In this document: in pieces, positions 9,895 to 20,211 of the stretch
Numbering within the stretch: position 1 is the first letter of the stretch
How the letters are laid out: each line of letters begins with the position of its first letter
Source: Sphaeroforma sirkka
Taxonomy: Eukaryota; Opisthokonta; Ichthyosporea; Ichthyophonida
DNA: 60,495 bases
Direction: 5' to 3'
NCBI GenBank assembly: GCA_001586965.3
Contig: LUCW03001672.1
Coordinates: 1-60,495 of the forward strand
Position numbers and translations under genes: made by a program
Notes under the pieces: generated by a model
The model's database searches: none
What the model saw: the letters and a program-made list of their open reading frames with translations, nothing else
Told to the model about the DNA's origin: nothing

Positions 9895-10619
9895 ATGTGC
9901 GCACTAGAGCAAGATTATGAGAAAATGTTCAATAAAATCTATACCAAAGGAGATGAACGTATCTTTCAAACAGTTTTCGTAAATGGAGAAAAAGTTATGG
10001 CACTATTTGATCCAGGGGCTGAAGTCTCTGCTATCTCATGCCGAGTAGCCTACGCTACAGATATGGCTGTCCATAACGAAACAACTGATTTAATCTTGGG
10101 AAATGGCAAAGTTACTACTTGCGAACAAGCCATTGACTATGCACACATAATGCTGTCAGATAGAAGAGAAGTGAAGACTCACCTAATCGTTACTGACATG
10201 TCTCAGAAATACGATTTAATTATAGGTATGACTGATCTTCTCAGTTTAGGTATAACACTCACTGGTCTGCCTAATGGGCTAGACCCGAATAAAGATCAGT
10301 CAGATGATAATATGTTAAAGATACCTAAACCTCCGGAAGGTGAAGCAAAGGATATGATTCCGCACTTCACCGATATAATTATGGACTTAATTATACAAAA
10401 CAGGAAGATTGCAATAACTGACTGGTGTATGTTTAAGTTCTCTAATGGGTACGTTAGACTTGACTTAACAAACGTCGACTTCTCTAAGTTAAAGTGTCCT
10501 TCACATAACTACGTGAGTTGGGGGGACACAAAGACGTTGTCAAAACCCAAATCGAAGATTGGTTAAAACAGGGTCTAATTGGAATCAATTATGATGCAAC
10601 CCCAGTTAACTTAGCAAAT
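9895..10619 (+). pseudogene. Family A protease and RT start, truncated
   Basis: One open frame (9895-10566) from MCALEQDYEKMF through the protease (KVMALFDPGAEVSAIS; active-site DPGA at 10009-10020) to the RT N-terminal region (SNGYVRLDLTNVDFSKLK). It breaks at a G-run (TTGGGGGGACAC, ~10520) and then stops at ~10613, where sequence after GTTAACTTAGC changes to a T-run and the 3' part of an A LTR. The RT core, RNase H and integrase are absent, so this is a non-autonomous derivative. Confidence 0.85.
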
Positions 10620-10927
10620 TTTTTTTTTTTTTTAAACTTTTCTTCAGATGGAACTTTATTTATATCAGCTAATGTATTAACGTGACTTACGCTATTATGT
10701 CTATCTACAAATTAGGCATGTGGTCATGAACACTTAGTACTTCTAGTGAAAATTATTCAATAAAGAACAGCTAGAGGTACGCCCTGTGTGATCGAGGATA
10801 TTTAGGCTCTTAACAAGAGGCAGTCCCGATCATTCTTACACAAGCTACCACTGCTAAATCCTAACTGACTAAATTGTATTTTAGTTTAATATAGTTTGAA
10901 ACCTAGTAATTTCCATCGAAGTTTACA
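10620..10927 (+). mobile_element. Family A LTR, 3' part (308 bp)
   Basis: Begins in the internal T-run of the LTR and runs to AAGTTTACA. The 5' ~290 bp of the LTR are missing. The same breakpoint occurs at the window start (1-185, minus strand) and similarly at 24814. Confidence 0.9.
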
Positions 10928-11005
10928 TATTTTTCAGTTAATTAGTAGTTACAGTAGTGTACTGCTTCTAGACTGTCTAACATCGATTTACTATCCAGCA
11001 AATAC

Positions 11006-11690
11006 TATGGCTAAGGGTACTTCTAAAGGCAAGGGAGCCGCTAGCTCTAAGCCTGCTAAGCCTGCCGAGGTTCCTGAGGTCCCTGTGGAAACACCTAGCC
11101 TGTCTGGAGTTGAGCCTGCCGAGGAAAATGTTGGGGAAGCCAATTCTGAGGTTGGTACAGAGGATTATTCTGAGGATGACTCGTCGGATCCTAAAGCCTT
11201 GGAAGAAGAGGTATCTACTACCGCGGAAAGGCTCGCCAGCGTCCGTGTATCACCTAGGAGTGAAGCTCAGGACCCCAGCTTGCCCCCCCTGACCACGTGC
11301 CGTCAAATATTGGGGATAAACGTCGAAAGGCTGGAAAATTCGTGGATACGAATGTCGGGGACATTATAACACCACATCTAAAGGACACTCCAACACAAAT
11401 CCGGAGTGAAAAAGAAGTATTGGACCTGTCCGAAAATTTCGGTTTCGCCATCGATGGAGAAGCCATTCCATTCAGCTCAAATCTTGGGGCCGAAGCTGAG
11501 GACGCCATAACTCGACAACGAGTGGTTGGATCCTCTCAATCTCGACGCCAATTGAACCGCACTGAAGCGCTCTTGAAGCTGAAGCGCTCTTGAAGGAGCT
11601 AGCGGCAGCAGCAGTTGTGGACCCTCTATCGTGTCCCACTTGGCTGATATTCTTCCTATACCAAGGAAGAAAAAAAATTCGGGCCGAGTT
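11006..11690 (+). pseudogene. Family A gag N-terminal part, chimeric unit 2
   Basis: Same start as unit 1 (MAKGTSKGK). The poly-C tract has seven Cs (11283-11289), which changes frame. A 17 bp duplication of CTGAAGCGCTCTTGAAG at ~11563-11596, absent from unit 1, breaks the frame again. It ends after DILPIP at a run of As followed by TTCGGGCCGAGTT, where antisense D sequence takes over in place of the tRNA-like insert. Confidence 0.85.
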
Positions 11691-13349
11691 GAATTCTTTG
11701 CCTGAGTCAACAACAATTTCATTGGGTATCCCAAAAGGAAGCAATATATCGATGACTACCCTCAACGTAACCAGAAATGCCCTGTTCGACAACTCATGGC
11801 ACCAAATCCACTTTGTGAACTTATCTTGCGCTAGCACGATCATTCGAGTGCCCTGTTTCTGATTGCGCGATATATAGAACACATCCACGTGAATTTTCTG
11901 CATGAAGTACCAGGCTTCTTCAACAGCAGCAGGTAACTCTCGAGCCATGTTGCGTCGCATAAGTGCACACGGCCTGCAATCCTGAATCACCTTGCGGCTT
12001 TCTTGCTCCTTCACTTCTTCATTGGTGACCTTTCGGTAAAAGTCAGCCAATCTCTTGTAACCAACGTGAGCAAGATCCTGATGTAGCTCGAGTAGTAACT
12101 CGTCTGTTGTTTGTTTATCCCCGTCACCTAACAACGTCATCACCACAGCAACCGCCTCATCATCAATCCCGGCGAGTCTAAATAATGTATCCGCGTCGCC
12201 CATTTCTTTACCCTTGACATATGAAAGTGTAAAGTTGAAGTTTTGTACCTGTAGGAACCAACGTCGAATTCGCCGTCCTCGCACAGTATCATCATCACCC
12301 AAACGTTTCCAGAGTCCTAACAACGGCAAATGGTCGGTTTCTACATAGACTTGACCAGGTTGACTATAAAGTATATCGACCAGCGATTAAAAGCCCAGAC
12401 GACAGCTAATGCCTCTAACTCTGTGATCGAATACAACTGCTGCGCTGAGTTCCATCGTATCGATGCAAAGGATACCGGTACTACACCTTCAGTTCTAGAA
12501 ACGTACAGTGCTGCCCCACAGCCCATCCTACTAGCGTCCGTGCGTAGTATTAGCACGTCATCCTCTTGTGGTGAAGCTAACGCTGATGCCTGATCCAACA
12601 CCTCGAGGAACCTATCCCACGCACGCTGTTGCTCTACTCCCCACTCAAAAGTTACTTCCTTCTTCAAAAGTCTAGCCAACGGTTCTAAGACTAAGGAGAA
12701 GTTCAGTACATATCTATGCCACCAGTTAGCTGTGGCATATAGACTACGTAGCTCTTCTTTGCTCTCGGGCATTCGTATTGTCCGCAGAGTCTGTGCGGCC
12801 TCGACCTTAATTGACGAGGACCCACTTCCAATAATCCGCCCAAAGAACTCTACCTTCAACTTCATGAATTCACACTTCGCCAGATGGACCTTGACATTCC
12901 GTTCTTTCAGTCTGCGAAATACCTCCTTCAATAAGGTAAAATGTCCTTCCTCGGTCATAGATCCTAGGATGACATCATCAATATATATGAAGACTCCTTC
13001 AAGATCTCCTAAAATCTCTTCCATCAGGGAGTAGAATGTAAATCCCGAATCAGCCAATTCCATTCTCCGCAGGAAGCACTTCGTTCCTGTGCGACTCCGA
13101 TGGTCCCCAAGCCAAGTCTTCCTCGAACTTCAATACTTGGTCTGTTCTTGTCCTGACTGTCAGCGACGACCCAAGTACACATTCTCGTATCCATGGCCAC
13201 CCAAGTAAAGGAACGTCCAATACTTTGGCGTCGACCCTGTGGAATGTCTGCTGACTCTCGTTGCCCGCAAGCCCAACCATGAGCTCAACCCGTCCATACG
13301 ATCGGGTACGCCCACCAAACCCATCAAGCCAGCTCTCCAGCTGCCGATA
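11691..13349 (-). pseudogene. Family D pol fragment: protease end, RT, RNase H, integrase
   Basis: Read on the minus strand: end of an aspartic protease (13050-13349; DVPLLGWPWIREC), RT palm from ~13063 with GVFIYIDDVIL (YIDD), RNase H start (LRTDASRMGCGAALY), then a frameshift near 12341, RNase H end (NFTLSYVKGKEMGDADTL) and integrase (11691-12329) with H83/H88, C118/C121, Asp149 and Asp208 of that frame. The catalytic Glu is cut off. RT residues between the protease and the palm are deleted. It is antisense to the flanking A gag and LTRs. Confidence 0.9.
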
Positions 13350-13947
13350 TGTAGAAATACGGCCTCCGGTCAGTCTAAAATAACAAGATCAATTGAGATA
13401 ATACATTGGTTTTTTATTTGTATTTTAAATAATTTAATACAAGCTCTTTTTTCCAATATTTCCAAAGTGTCCTAAATTCACTTTGATGGCTCCAATAGCC
13501 TGAGTATTTGGTATGACTCATCTACTTGGACCTATTTGAGACATTAGTAGATGTAGGATATTATAAACTAAATTTCATAATCTCCGAACTACTACTTATA
13601 GATTTTGGTCCTCCCGCCAATCTCCAAAATCCAATAAGTCTTTTTTTTTTTTTTAACTTTTCTTCAGATGGAACTTTATTTATATCAGCTAATGTATTAA
13701 CGTGACTTACGCTATTATGTCTATCTACAAATTAGGCATGTGGTCATGAACACTTAGTACTTCTAGTGAAAATTATTCAATAAAGAACAGCTAGAGGTAC
13801 GCCCTGTGTGATCGAGGATATTTAGGCTCTTAACAAGAGGCAGTCCCGATCATTCTTACACAAGCTACCACTGCTAAATCCTAACTGACTAAATTGTATT
13901 TTAGTTTAATATAGTTTGAAACCTAGTAATTTCCATCGAAGTTTACA
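13350..13947 (+). mobile_element. Family A LTR, complete (598 bp)
   Basis: TGTAGAAATACGG to AAGTTTACA. The left side abuts the D protease region directly (GCTGCCGATA), not the normal A 3' end (GCTACTGGGGGCTA). It is shared between adjacent chimeric units. Confidence 0.95.
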
Positions 13948-14025
13948 TATTTTTCAGTTAATTAGTAGTTACAGTAGTGTACTGCTTCTAGACTGTCTAA
14001 CATCGATTTACTATCCAGCAAATAC

Positions 14026-15107
14026 TATGGCTAAGGGTACTTCTAAAGGCAAGGGAGCCGCTAGCTCTAAGCCTGCTAAGCCTGCCGAGCTTCCTGAGGT
14101 CCCTGTGGAAACACCTAGCCTGTCTGGAGTTGAGCCTGCCGAGGAAAATGTTGGGGAAGCCAATTCTGAGGTTGGTATAGAGGATTATTCTGAGGATGAC
14201 TCGTCGGATCCTAAAGCCTTGGAAGAAGAGGTATCTACTACCGCGGAAAGGCTCGCCAGCGTCCGTGTATCACCTAGGAGTGAAGCTCAGGACCCCAGCT
14301 TGCCCCCCTGACCACGTGCCGTCAAATATTGGGGATAAACGTCGAAAGGCTGGAAAATTCGTGGATACGAATGTCGGGGACATTATAACACCACATCTAA
14401 AGGACACTCCAACACAAAATCCGGAGTGAAAAAGAAGTATTGGACCTGTCCGAAAATTTCGGTTTCGCCATCGATGGAGAAGCCATTCCATTCAGCTCAA
14501 ATCTTGGGGCCGAAGCTGAGGACGCCATAACTCGACAACGAGTGGTTGGATCCTCTCAATCTCGACGCCAATTGAACCGCACTGAAGCGCTCTTGAAGCT
14601 GAAGCGCTCTTGAAGGAGCTAGCGGCAGCAGCAGTTGTGGACCCCTCTATCGTGTCCCACTTGGCTGATATTCTTCCTATACCAAGGAAGAAGAAAATTT
14701 CGGGCCCAGTTTCGAACCCGAGACCTACTGGTTTACCAGCCAGTATTCGACAACGAGTGGTTGGATCCTCTCAATCTCGACGCCAATTGAACCGCACTGA
14801 AGCGCTCTTGAAGGAGCTAGCGGCAGCAGCAGTTGTGGACCCCTCTATCGTGTCCCACTTGGCTGATATTCTTCCTATACCAAGGAAGAAGAAAATTTCG
14901 GGCCCAGTTTCGAACCCGAGACCTACTGGTTTACCAGCCAGTATTCGACAACGAGTGGTTGGATCCTCTCAATCTCGACGCCAATTGAACCGCACTGAAG
15001 CGCTCTTGAAGGAGCTAGCGGCAGCAGCAGTTGTGGACCCCTCTATCGTGTCCCACTTGGCTGATATTCTTCCTATACCAAGGAAGAAAAAAAATTCGGG
15101 CCGAGTT
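14026..15107 (+). pseudogene. Family A gag N-terminal part, unit 3, with expanded repeat
   Basis: Starts MAKGTSKGK at 14026. The poly-C tract has six Cs (14303-14308). The gag end region (RQRVVGSSQSRRQLNRTEAL to DILPIPRKKK plus half of the tRNA-like insert) is present three times at 14533, 14748 and 14946. From 14610 the three copies read in one frame as 66-residue repeats. It ends at the D junction (~15090-15107). Confidence 0.85.
14533..15100. repeat. 198 bp in-frame tandem repeat in gag (three copies)
   Basis: CGACAACGAGTGGTTGGATC occurs at 14533, 14748 and 14946. The unit is 198 bp; the first copy is 215 bp because of a 17 bp duplication. Each unit ends halfway through the tRNA-like insert (TTTACCAGCCAGTATT). 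Copy number is one in units 1 and 2, two in unit 4 (17956, 18171) and two in the copy at 25711. Confidence 0.92.
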
Positions 15108-16769
15108 GAATTCTTTGCCTGAGTCAACAACAATTTCATTGGGTATCCCAAAAGGAAGCAATATATCGATGACTACCCTCAACGTAACCAGAAATGCCCT
15201 GTTCGACAACTCATGGCACCAAATCCACTTTGTGAACTTATCTTGCGCTAGCACGATCATTCGAGTGCCCTGTTTCTGATTGCGCGATATATAGAACACA
15301 TCCACGTGAATTTTCTGCATGAAGTACCAGGCTTCTTCAACAGCAGCAGGTAACTCTCGAGCCATGTTGCGTCGCATAAGTGCACACGGCCTGCAATCCT
15401 GAATCACCTTGCGGCTTTCTTGCTCCTTCACTTCTTCATTGGTGACCTTTCGGTAAAAGTCAGCCAATCTCTTGTAACCAACGTGAGCAAGATCCTGATG
15501 TAGCTCGAGTAGTAACTCGTCTGTTGTTTGTTTATCCCCGTCACCTAACAACGTCATCACCACAGCAACCGCCTCATCATCAATCCCGGCGAGTCTAAAT
15601 AATGTATCCGCGTCGCCCATTTCTTTACCCTTGACATATGAAAGTGTAAAGTTGAAGTTTTGTACCTGTAGGAACCAACGTCGAATTCGCCGTCCTCGCA
15701 CAGTATCATCATCACCCAAACGTTTCCAGAGTCCTAACAACGGCAAATGGTCGGTTTCTACATAGACTTGACCAGGTTGACTATAAAGTATATCGACCAG
15801 CGATTAAAAGCCCAGACGACAGCTAATGCCTCTATCTCTGTGATCGAATACAACTGCTGCGCTGAGTTCCATCGTATCGATGCAAAGGATACCGGTACTA
15901 CACCTTCAGTTCTAGAAACGTACAGTGCTGCCCCACAGCCCATCCTACTAGCGTCCGTGCGTAGTATTAGCACGTCATCCTCTTGTGGTGAAGCTAACGC
16001 TGATGCCTGATCCAACACCTCGAGGAACCTATCCCACGCACGCTGTTGCTCTACTCCCCCACTCAAAAGTTACTTCCTTCTTCAAAAGTCTAGCCAACGG
16101 TTCTAAGACTAAGGAGAAGTTCAGTACATATCTATGCCACCAGTTAGCTGTGGCATATAGACTACGTAGCTCTTCTTTGCTCTCGGGCATTCGTATTGTC
16201 CGCAGAGTCTGTGCGGCCTCGACCTTAATTGACGAGGACCCACTTCCAATAATCCGCCCAAAGAACTCTACCTTCAACTTCATGAATTCACACTTCGCCA
16301 GATGGACCTTGACATTCCGTTCTTTCAGTCTGCGAAATACCTCCTTCAATAAGGTAAAATGTCCTTCCTCGGTCATAGATCCTAGGATGACATCATCAAT
16401 ATATATGAAGACTCCTTCAAGATCTCCTAAAATCTCTTCCATCAGGGAGTAGAATGTAAATCCCGAATCAGCCAATTCCATTCTCCGCAGGAAGCACTTC
16501 GTTCCTGTGCGACTCCGATGGTCCCCAAGCCAAGTCTTCCTCGAACTTCAATACTTGGTCTGTTCTTGTCCTGACTGTCAGCGACGACCCAAGTACACAT
16601 TCTCGTATCCATGGCCACCCAAGTAAAGGAACGTCCAATACTTTGGCGTCGACCCTGTGGAATGTCTGCTGACTCTCGTTGCCCGCAAGCCCAACCATGA
16701 GCTCAACCCGTCCATACGATCGGGTACGCCCACCAAACCCATCAAGCCAGCTCTCTCCAGCTGCCGATA
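15108..16769 (-). pseudogene. Family D pol fragment, second copy
   Basis: Near-identical to 11691-13349, with the same shared frameshift between the RNase H halves (near 15758) plus one more near 16060, where CTCCCCCACTC has one extra C. It holds YIDD, RNase H, the integrase zinc region and two catalytic Asp residues. Protease end at 16468-16769. Confidence 0.9.
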
Positions 16770-17367
16770 TGTAGAAATACGGCCTCCGGTCAGTCTAAAA
16801 TAACAAGATCAATTGAGATAATACATTGGTTTTTATTTGTATTTTAAATAATTTAATACAAGCTCTTTTTCCAATATTTCCAAAGTGTCCTAAATTCACT
16901 TTGATGGCTCCAATAGCCTGAGTATTTGGTATGACTCATCTACTTGGACCTATTTGAGACATTAGTAGATGTAGGATATTATAAACTAAATTTCATAATC
17001 TCCGAACTACTACTTATAGATTTTGGTCCTCCCGCCAATCTCCAAAATCCAATAAGTCTTTTTTTCTTTTTTTTAACTTTTCTTCAGATGGAACTTTATT
17101 TATATCAGCTAATGTATTAACGTGACTTACGCTATTATGTCTATCTACAAATTAGGCATGTGGTCATGAACACTTAGTACTTCTAGTGAAAATTATTCAA
17201 TAAAGAACAGCTAGAGGTACGCCCTGTGTGATCGAGGATATTTAGGCTCTTAACAAGAGGCAGTCCCGATCATTCTTACACAAGCTACCACTGCTAAATC
17301 CTAACTGACTAAATTGTATTTTAGTTTAATATAGTTTGAAACCTAGTAATTTCCATCGAAGTTTACA
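16770..17367 (+). mobile_element. Family A LTR, complete (598 bp)
   Basis: Third full plus-strand LTR in the array, again directly after the D protease end (GCTGCCGATA). Together with 13350-13947 it bounds a complete LTR-internal-LTR chimeric unit with a 2822 bp interior. Confidence 0.95.
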
Positions 17368-17448
17368 TATTTTTTTCAGTTAATTAGTAGTTACAGTAGT
17401 GTACTGCTTCTAGACTGTCTAACATCGATTTACTATCCAGCAAATACT

Positions 17449-18336
17449 ATGGCTAAGGGTACTTCTAAAGGCAAGGGAGCCGCTAGCTCTAAGCCTGCTA
17501 AGCCTGCCGAGCTTCCTGAGGTCCCTGTGGAAACACCTAGCCTGTCTGGAGTTGAGCCTGCCGAGGAAAATGTTGGGGAAGCCAATTCTGAGGTTGGTAT
17601 AGAGGATTATTCTGAGGATGACTCGTCGGATCCTAAAGCCTTGGAAGAAGAGGTATCTACTACCGCGGAAAGGCTCGCCAGCGTCCGTGTATCACCTAGG
17701 AGTGAAGCTCAGGACCCCAGCTTGCCCCCCCTGACCACGTGCCGTCAAATATTGGGGATAAACGTCGAAAGGCTGGAAAATTCGTGGATACGAATGTCGG
17801 GGACATTATAACACCACATCTAAAGGACACTCCAACACAAAATCCGGAGTGAAAAAGAAGTATTGGACCTGTCCGAAAATTTCGGTTTCGCCATCGATGG
17901 AGAAGCCATTCCATTCAGCTCAAATCTTGGGGCCGAAGCTGAGGACGCCATAACTCGACAACGAGTGGTTGGATCCTCTCAATCTCGACGCCAATTGAAC
18001 CGCACTGAAGCGCTCTTGAAGCTGAAGCGCTCTTGAAGGAGCTAGCGGCAGCAGCAGTTGTGGACCCCTCTATCGTGTCCCACTTGGCTGATATTCTTCC
18101 TATACCAAGGAAGAAGAAAATTTCGGGCCCAGTTTCGAACCCGAGACCTACTGGTTTACCAGCCAGTATTCGACAACGAGTGGTTGGATCCTCTCAATCT
18201 CGACGCCAATTGAACCGCACTGAAGCGCTCTTGAAGGAGCTAGCGGCAGCAGCAGTTGTGGACCCCTCTATCGTGTCCCACTTGGCTGATATTCTTCCTA
18301 TACCAAGGAAGAAAAAAAAAAAATTCGGGCCGAGTT
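17449..18336 (+). pseudogene. Family A gag N-terminal part, unit 4
   Basis: Starts MAKGTSKGK at 17449. Seven Cs in the poly-C tract (17725-17731). Two copies of the 198 bp repeat (17956, 18171). It ends at an A-run of twelve before TTCGGGCCGAGTT at the D junction. Confidence 0.85.
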
Positions 18337-19179
18337 GAATTCTTTGCCTGAGTCAACAACAATTTCATTGGGTATCCCAAAAGGAAGCAATATATCGATG
18401 ACTACCCTCAACGTAACCAGAAATGCCCTGTTCGACAACTCATGGCACCAAATCCACTTTGTGAACTTATCTTGCGCTAGCACGATCATTCGAGTGCCCT
18501 GTTTCTGATTGCGCGATATATAGAACACATCCACGTGAATTTTCTGCATGAAGTACCAGGCTTCTTCAACAGCAGCAGGTAACTCTCGAGCCATGTTGCG
18601 TCGCATAAGTGCACACGGCCTGCAATCCTGAATCACCTTGCGGCTTTCTTGCTCCTTCACTTCTTCATTGGTGACCTTTCGGTAAAAGTCAGCCAATCTC
18701 TTGTAACCAACGTGAGCAAGATCCTGATGTAGCTCGAGTAGTAACTCGTCTGTTGTTTGTTTATCCCCGTCACCTAACAACGTCATCACCACAGCAACCG
18801 CCTCATCATCAATCCCGGCGAGTCTAAATAATGTATCCGCGTCGCCCATTTCTTTACCCTTGACATATGAAAGTGTAAAGTTGAAGTTTTGTACCTGTAG
18901 GAACCAACGTCGAATTCGCCGTCCTCGCACAGTATCATCATCACCCAAACGTTTCCAGAGTCCTAACAACGGCAAATGGTCGGTTTCTACATAGACTTGA
19001 CCAGGTTGACTATAAAGTATATCGACCAGCGATTAAAAGCCCAGACGACAGCTAATGCCTCTAACTCTGTGATCGAATACAACTGCTGCGCTGAGTTCCA
19101 TCGTGTCGATGCAAAGGATACCGGTACTACACCTTCAGTTCTAGAAACGTACAGTGCTGCCCCACAGCCCATCCTACTA
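18337..19179 (-). pseudogene. Family D pol fragment, third copy, truncated
   Basis: Integrase and RNase H part as in the other two copies, ending at CCATCCTACTA (19179), where a family B LTR begins. RT and protease parts are missing beyond the B insertion point. Confidence 0.9.
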
Positions 19180-19502
19180 TGTAGTAAGTATACGCGAGAT
19201 AACTGTATCTCAACGTTCTCCTCCTCAGGGAGGGGGGGGACGTTGTTCATTTATTAGTAATTATAAACAGTAATCCTAAAATGACTGACTCTTAAATGAG
19301 TCATTAGTCATGTGCTGTAAAACCAGCAAAACCCTAAAACCCAGTTTATCAGATTATTCAGATAAACTGTAAAACTTGTAATAAACCTAAAATAATCAAA
19401 TAAATATAAGTACTTGTATTCTGACCACAACCACCCCAAACTGAAGCACTGAACAAAGCAGTGTGCCAGTTTCAGAGATGATAAGAATAGCATAGTACCT
19501 TA

Positions 19503-19665
19503 TGTGCTGGCATTATCCTCGAGAGCTAGAGCATTGTGCTGGCATTTATCCTCGAGAGCTAGAGCATTGTGCTGGCATTTATCCTCGAGAGCTAGAGCAT
19601 TGTGCTGGCATTTATCCTCAGAGAGCTAGAGCATTGTGCTGGCATTTTACCTCAGAGAGCTAGAG
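19503..19665. repeat. 33 bp minisatellite in the B LTR (five copies)
   Basis: Unit TGTGCTGGCATTTATCCTCG plus AGAGCTAGAGCAT, repeated about five times with small changes. It lies in the LTR upstream of the AATAAA in element orientation, so in the likely U3 (promoter) part. Confidence 0.9.
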
Positions 19666-19894
19666 GACCCGATGTGTACGTCTCGAGCGACCCGTCGTGT
19701 TTGAATTCTTGAAGCTACTGTTCATCTGTGTCAGCATATAGGAGTTTGGCAAGTACAATATAGGACTGTATTTGTGTCGGAGAAAAAAACTGCCAGTGGC
19801 AGAAACCGTGCAAACCATTAACCCGCTGTTTCAAAACAATGCCCAAGGAGTTGTTTGATTGATTTCGCTGTGTTATACTCCGAAGCAAGAGTGG

Positions 19895-20175
19895 CTCATT
19901 TAACCTCGCGAGCTTGAGCCGCTGACGATTTTCCCTCGCGAGCTCGAGTGCTAACCGTTTATTCTCGCGAGCTCGAGTGGCTGGTTTATACTCGGGAGCT
20001 AGAGTCGCTGCTTTTTTATACTCAAGAGCTCGAGTGGCTGGTTTATACTCGGGAGCTAGAGTTGCTGGTTTATACTCGGGAGCTAGAGTCGCTGCTTTTT
20101 TATACTCAAGAGCTCGAGTGGCTGGTTTATACTCGGGAGCTAGAGTTGCTGGTTTATGCACCAGAGCTTGAGCTC
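19895..20175. repeat. 28-31 bp minisatellite in the B LTR (about nine copies)
   Basis: Variants of CTGGTTTATACTCGGGAG plus CTAGAGT or CTCGAGT. Related in sequence to the 33 bp array (shared GAGAGCTAGAG core). Its chance translation on the plus strand is not a gene. Confidence 0.88.
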
Positions 20176-20211
20176 GATATCCGAGAACAAAGTTATATTG
20201 AAGATAAAGTA

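Larger units (their letters stand above)
19180..20189 (-). mobile_element. Family B LTR (3' LTR of B2), about 1 kb
   Basis: The left edge is sharp: TGTAGTAAGTATACGC starts inside D sequence. On the minus strand the LTR therefore ends TACTTACTACA, as does the LTR at 38292. It holds AATAAA near 19253 (minus strand) and two minisatellite arrays. The right edge near 20189 is inferred from its position after the integrase stop and from a TG dinucleotide on the minus strand; no clear polypurine tract was seen. Confidence 0.7.

Noticed and set aside
11590..13034. Plus-strand frames across the D segments
   Set aside because: Antisense shadows of D RT, RNase H and integrase, whose motifs are clear on the minus strand.
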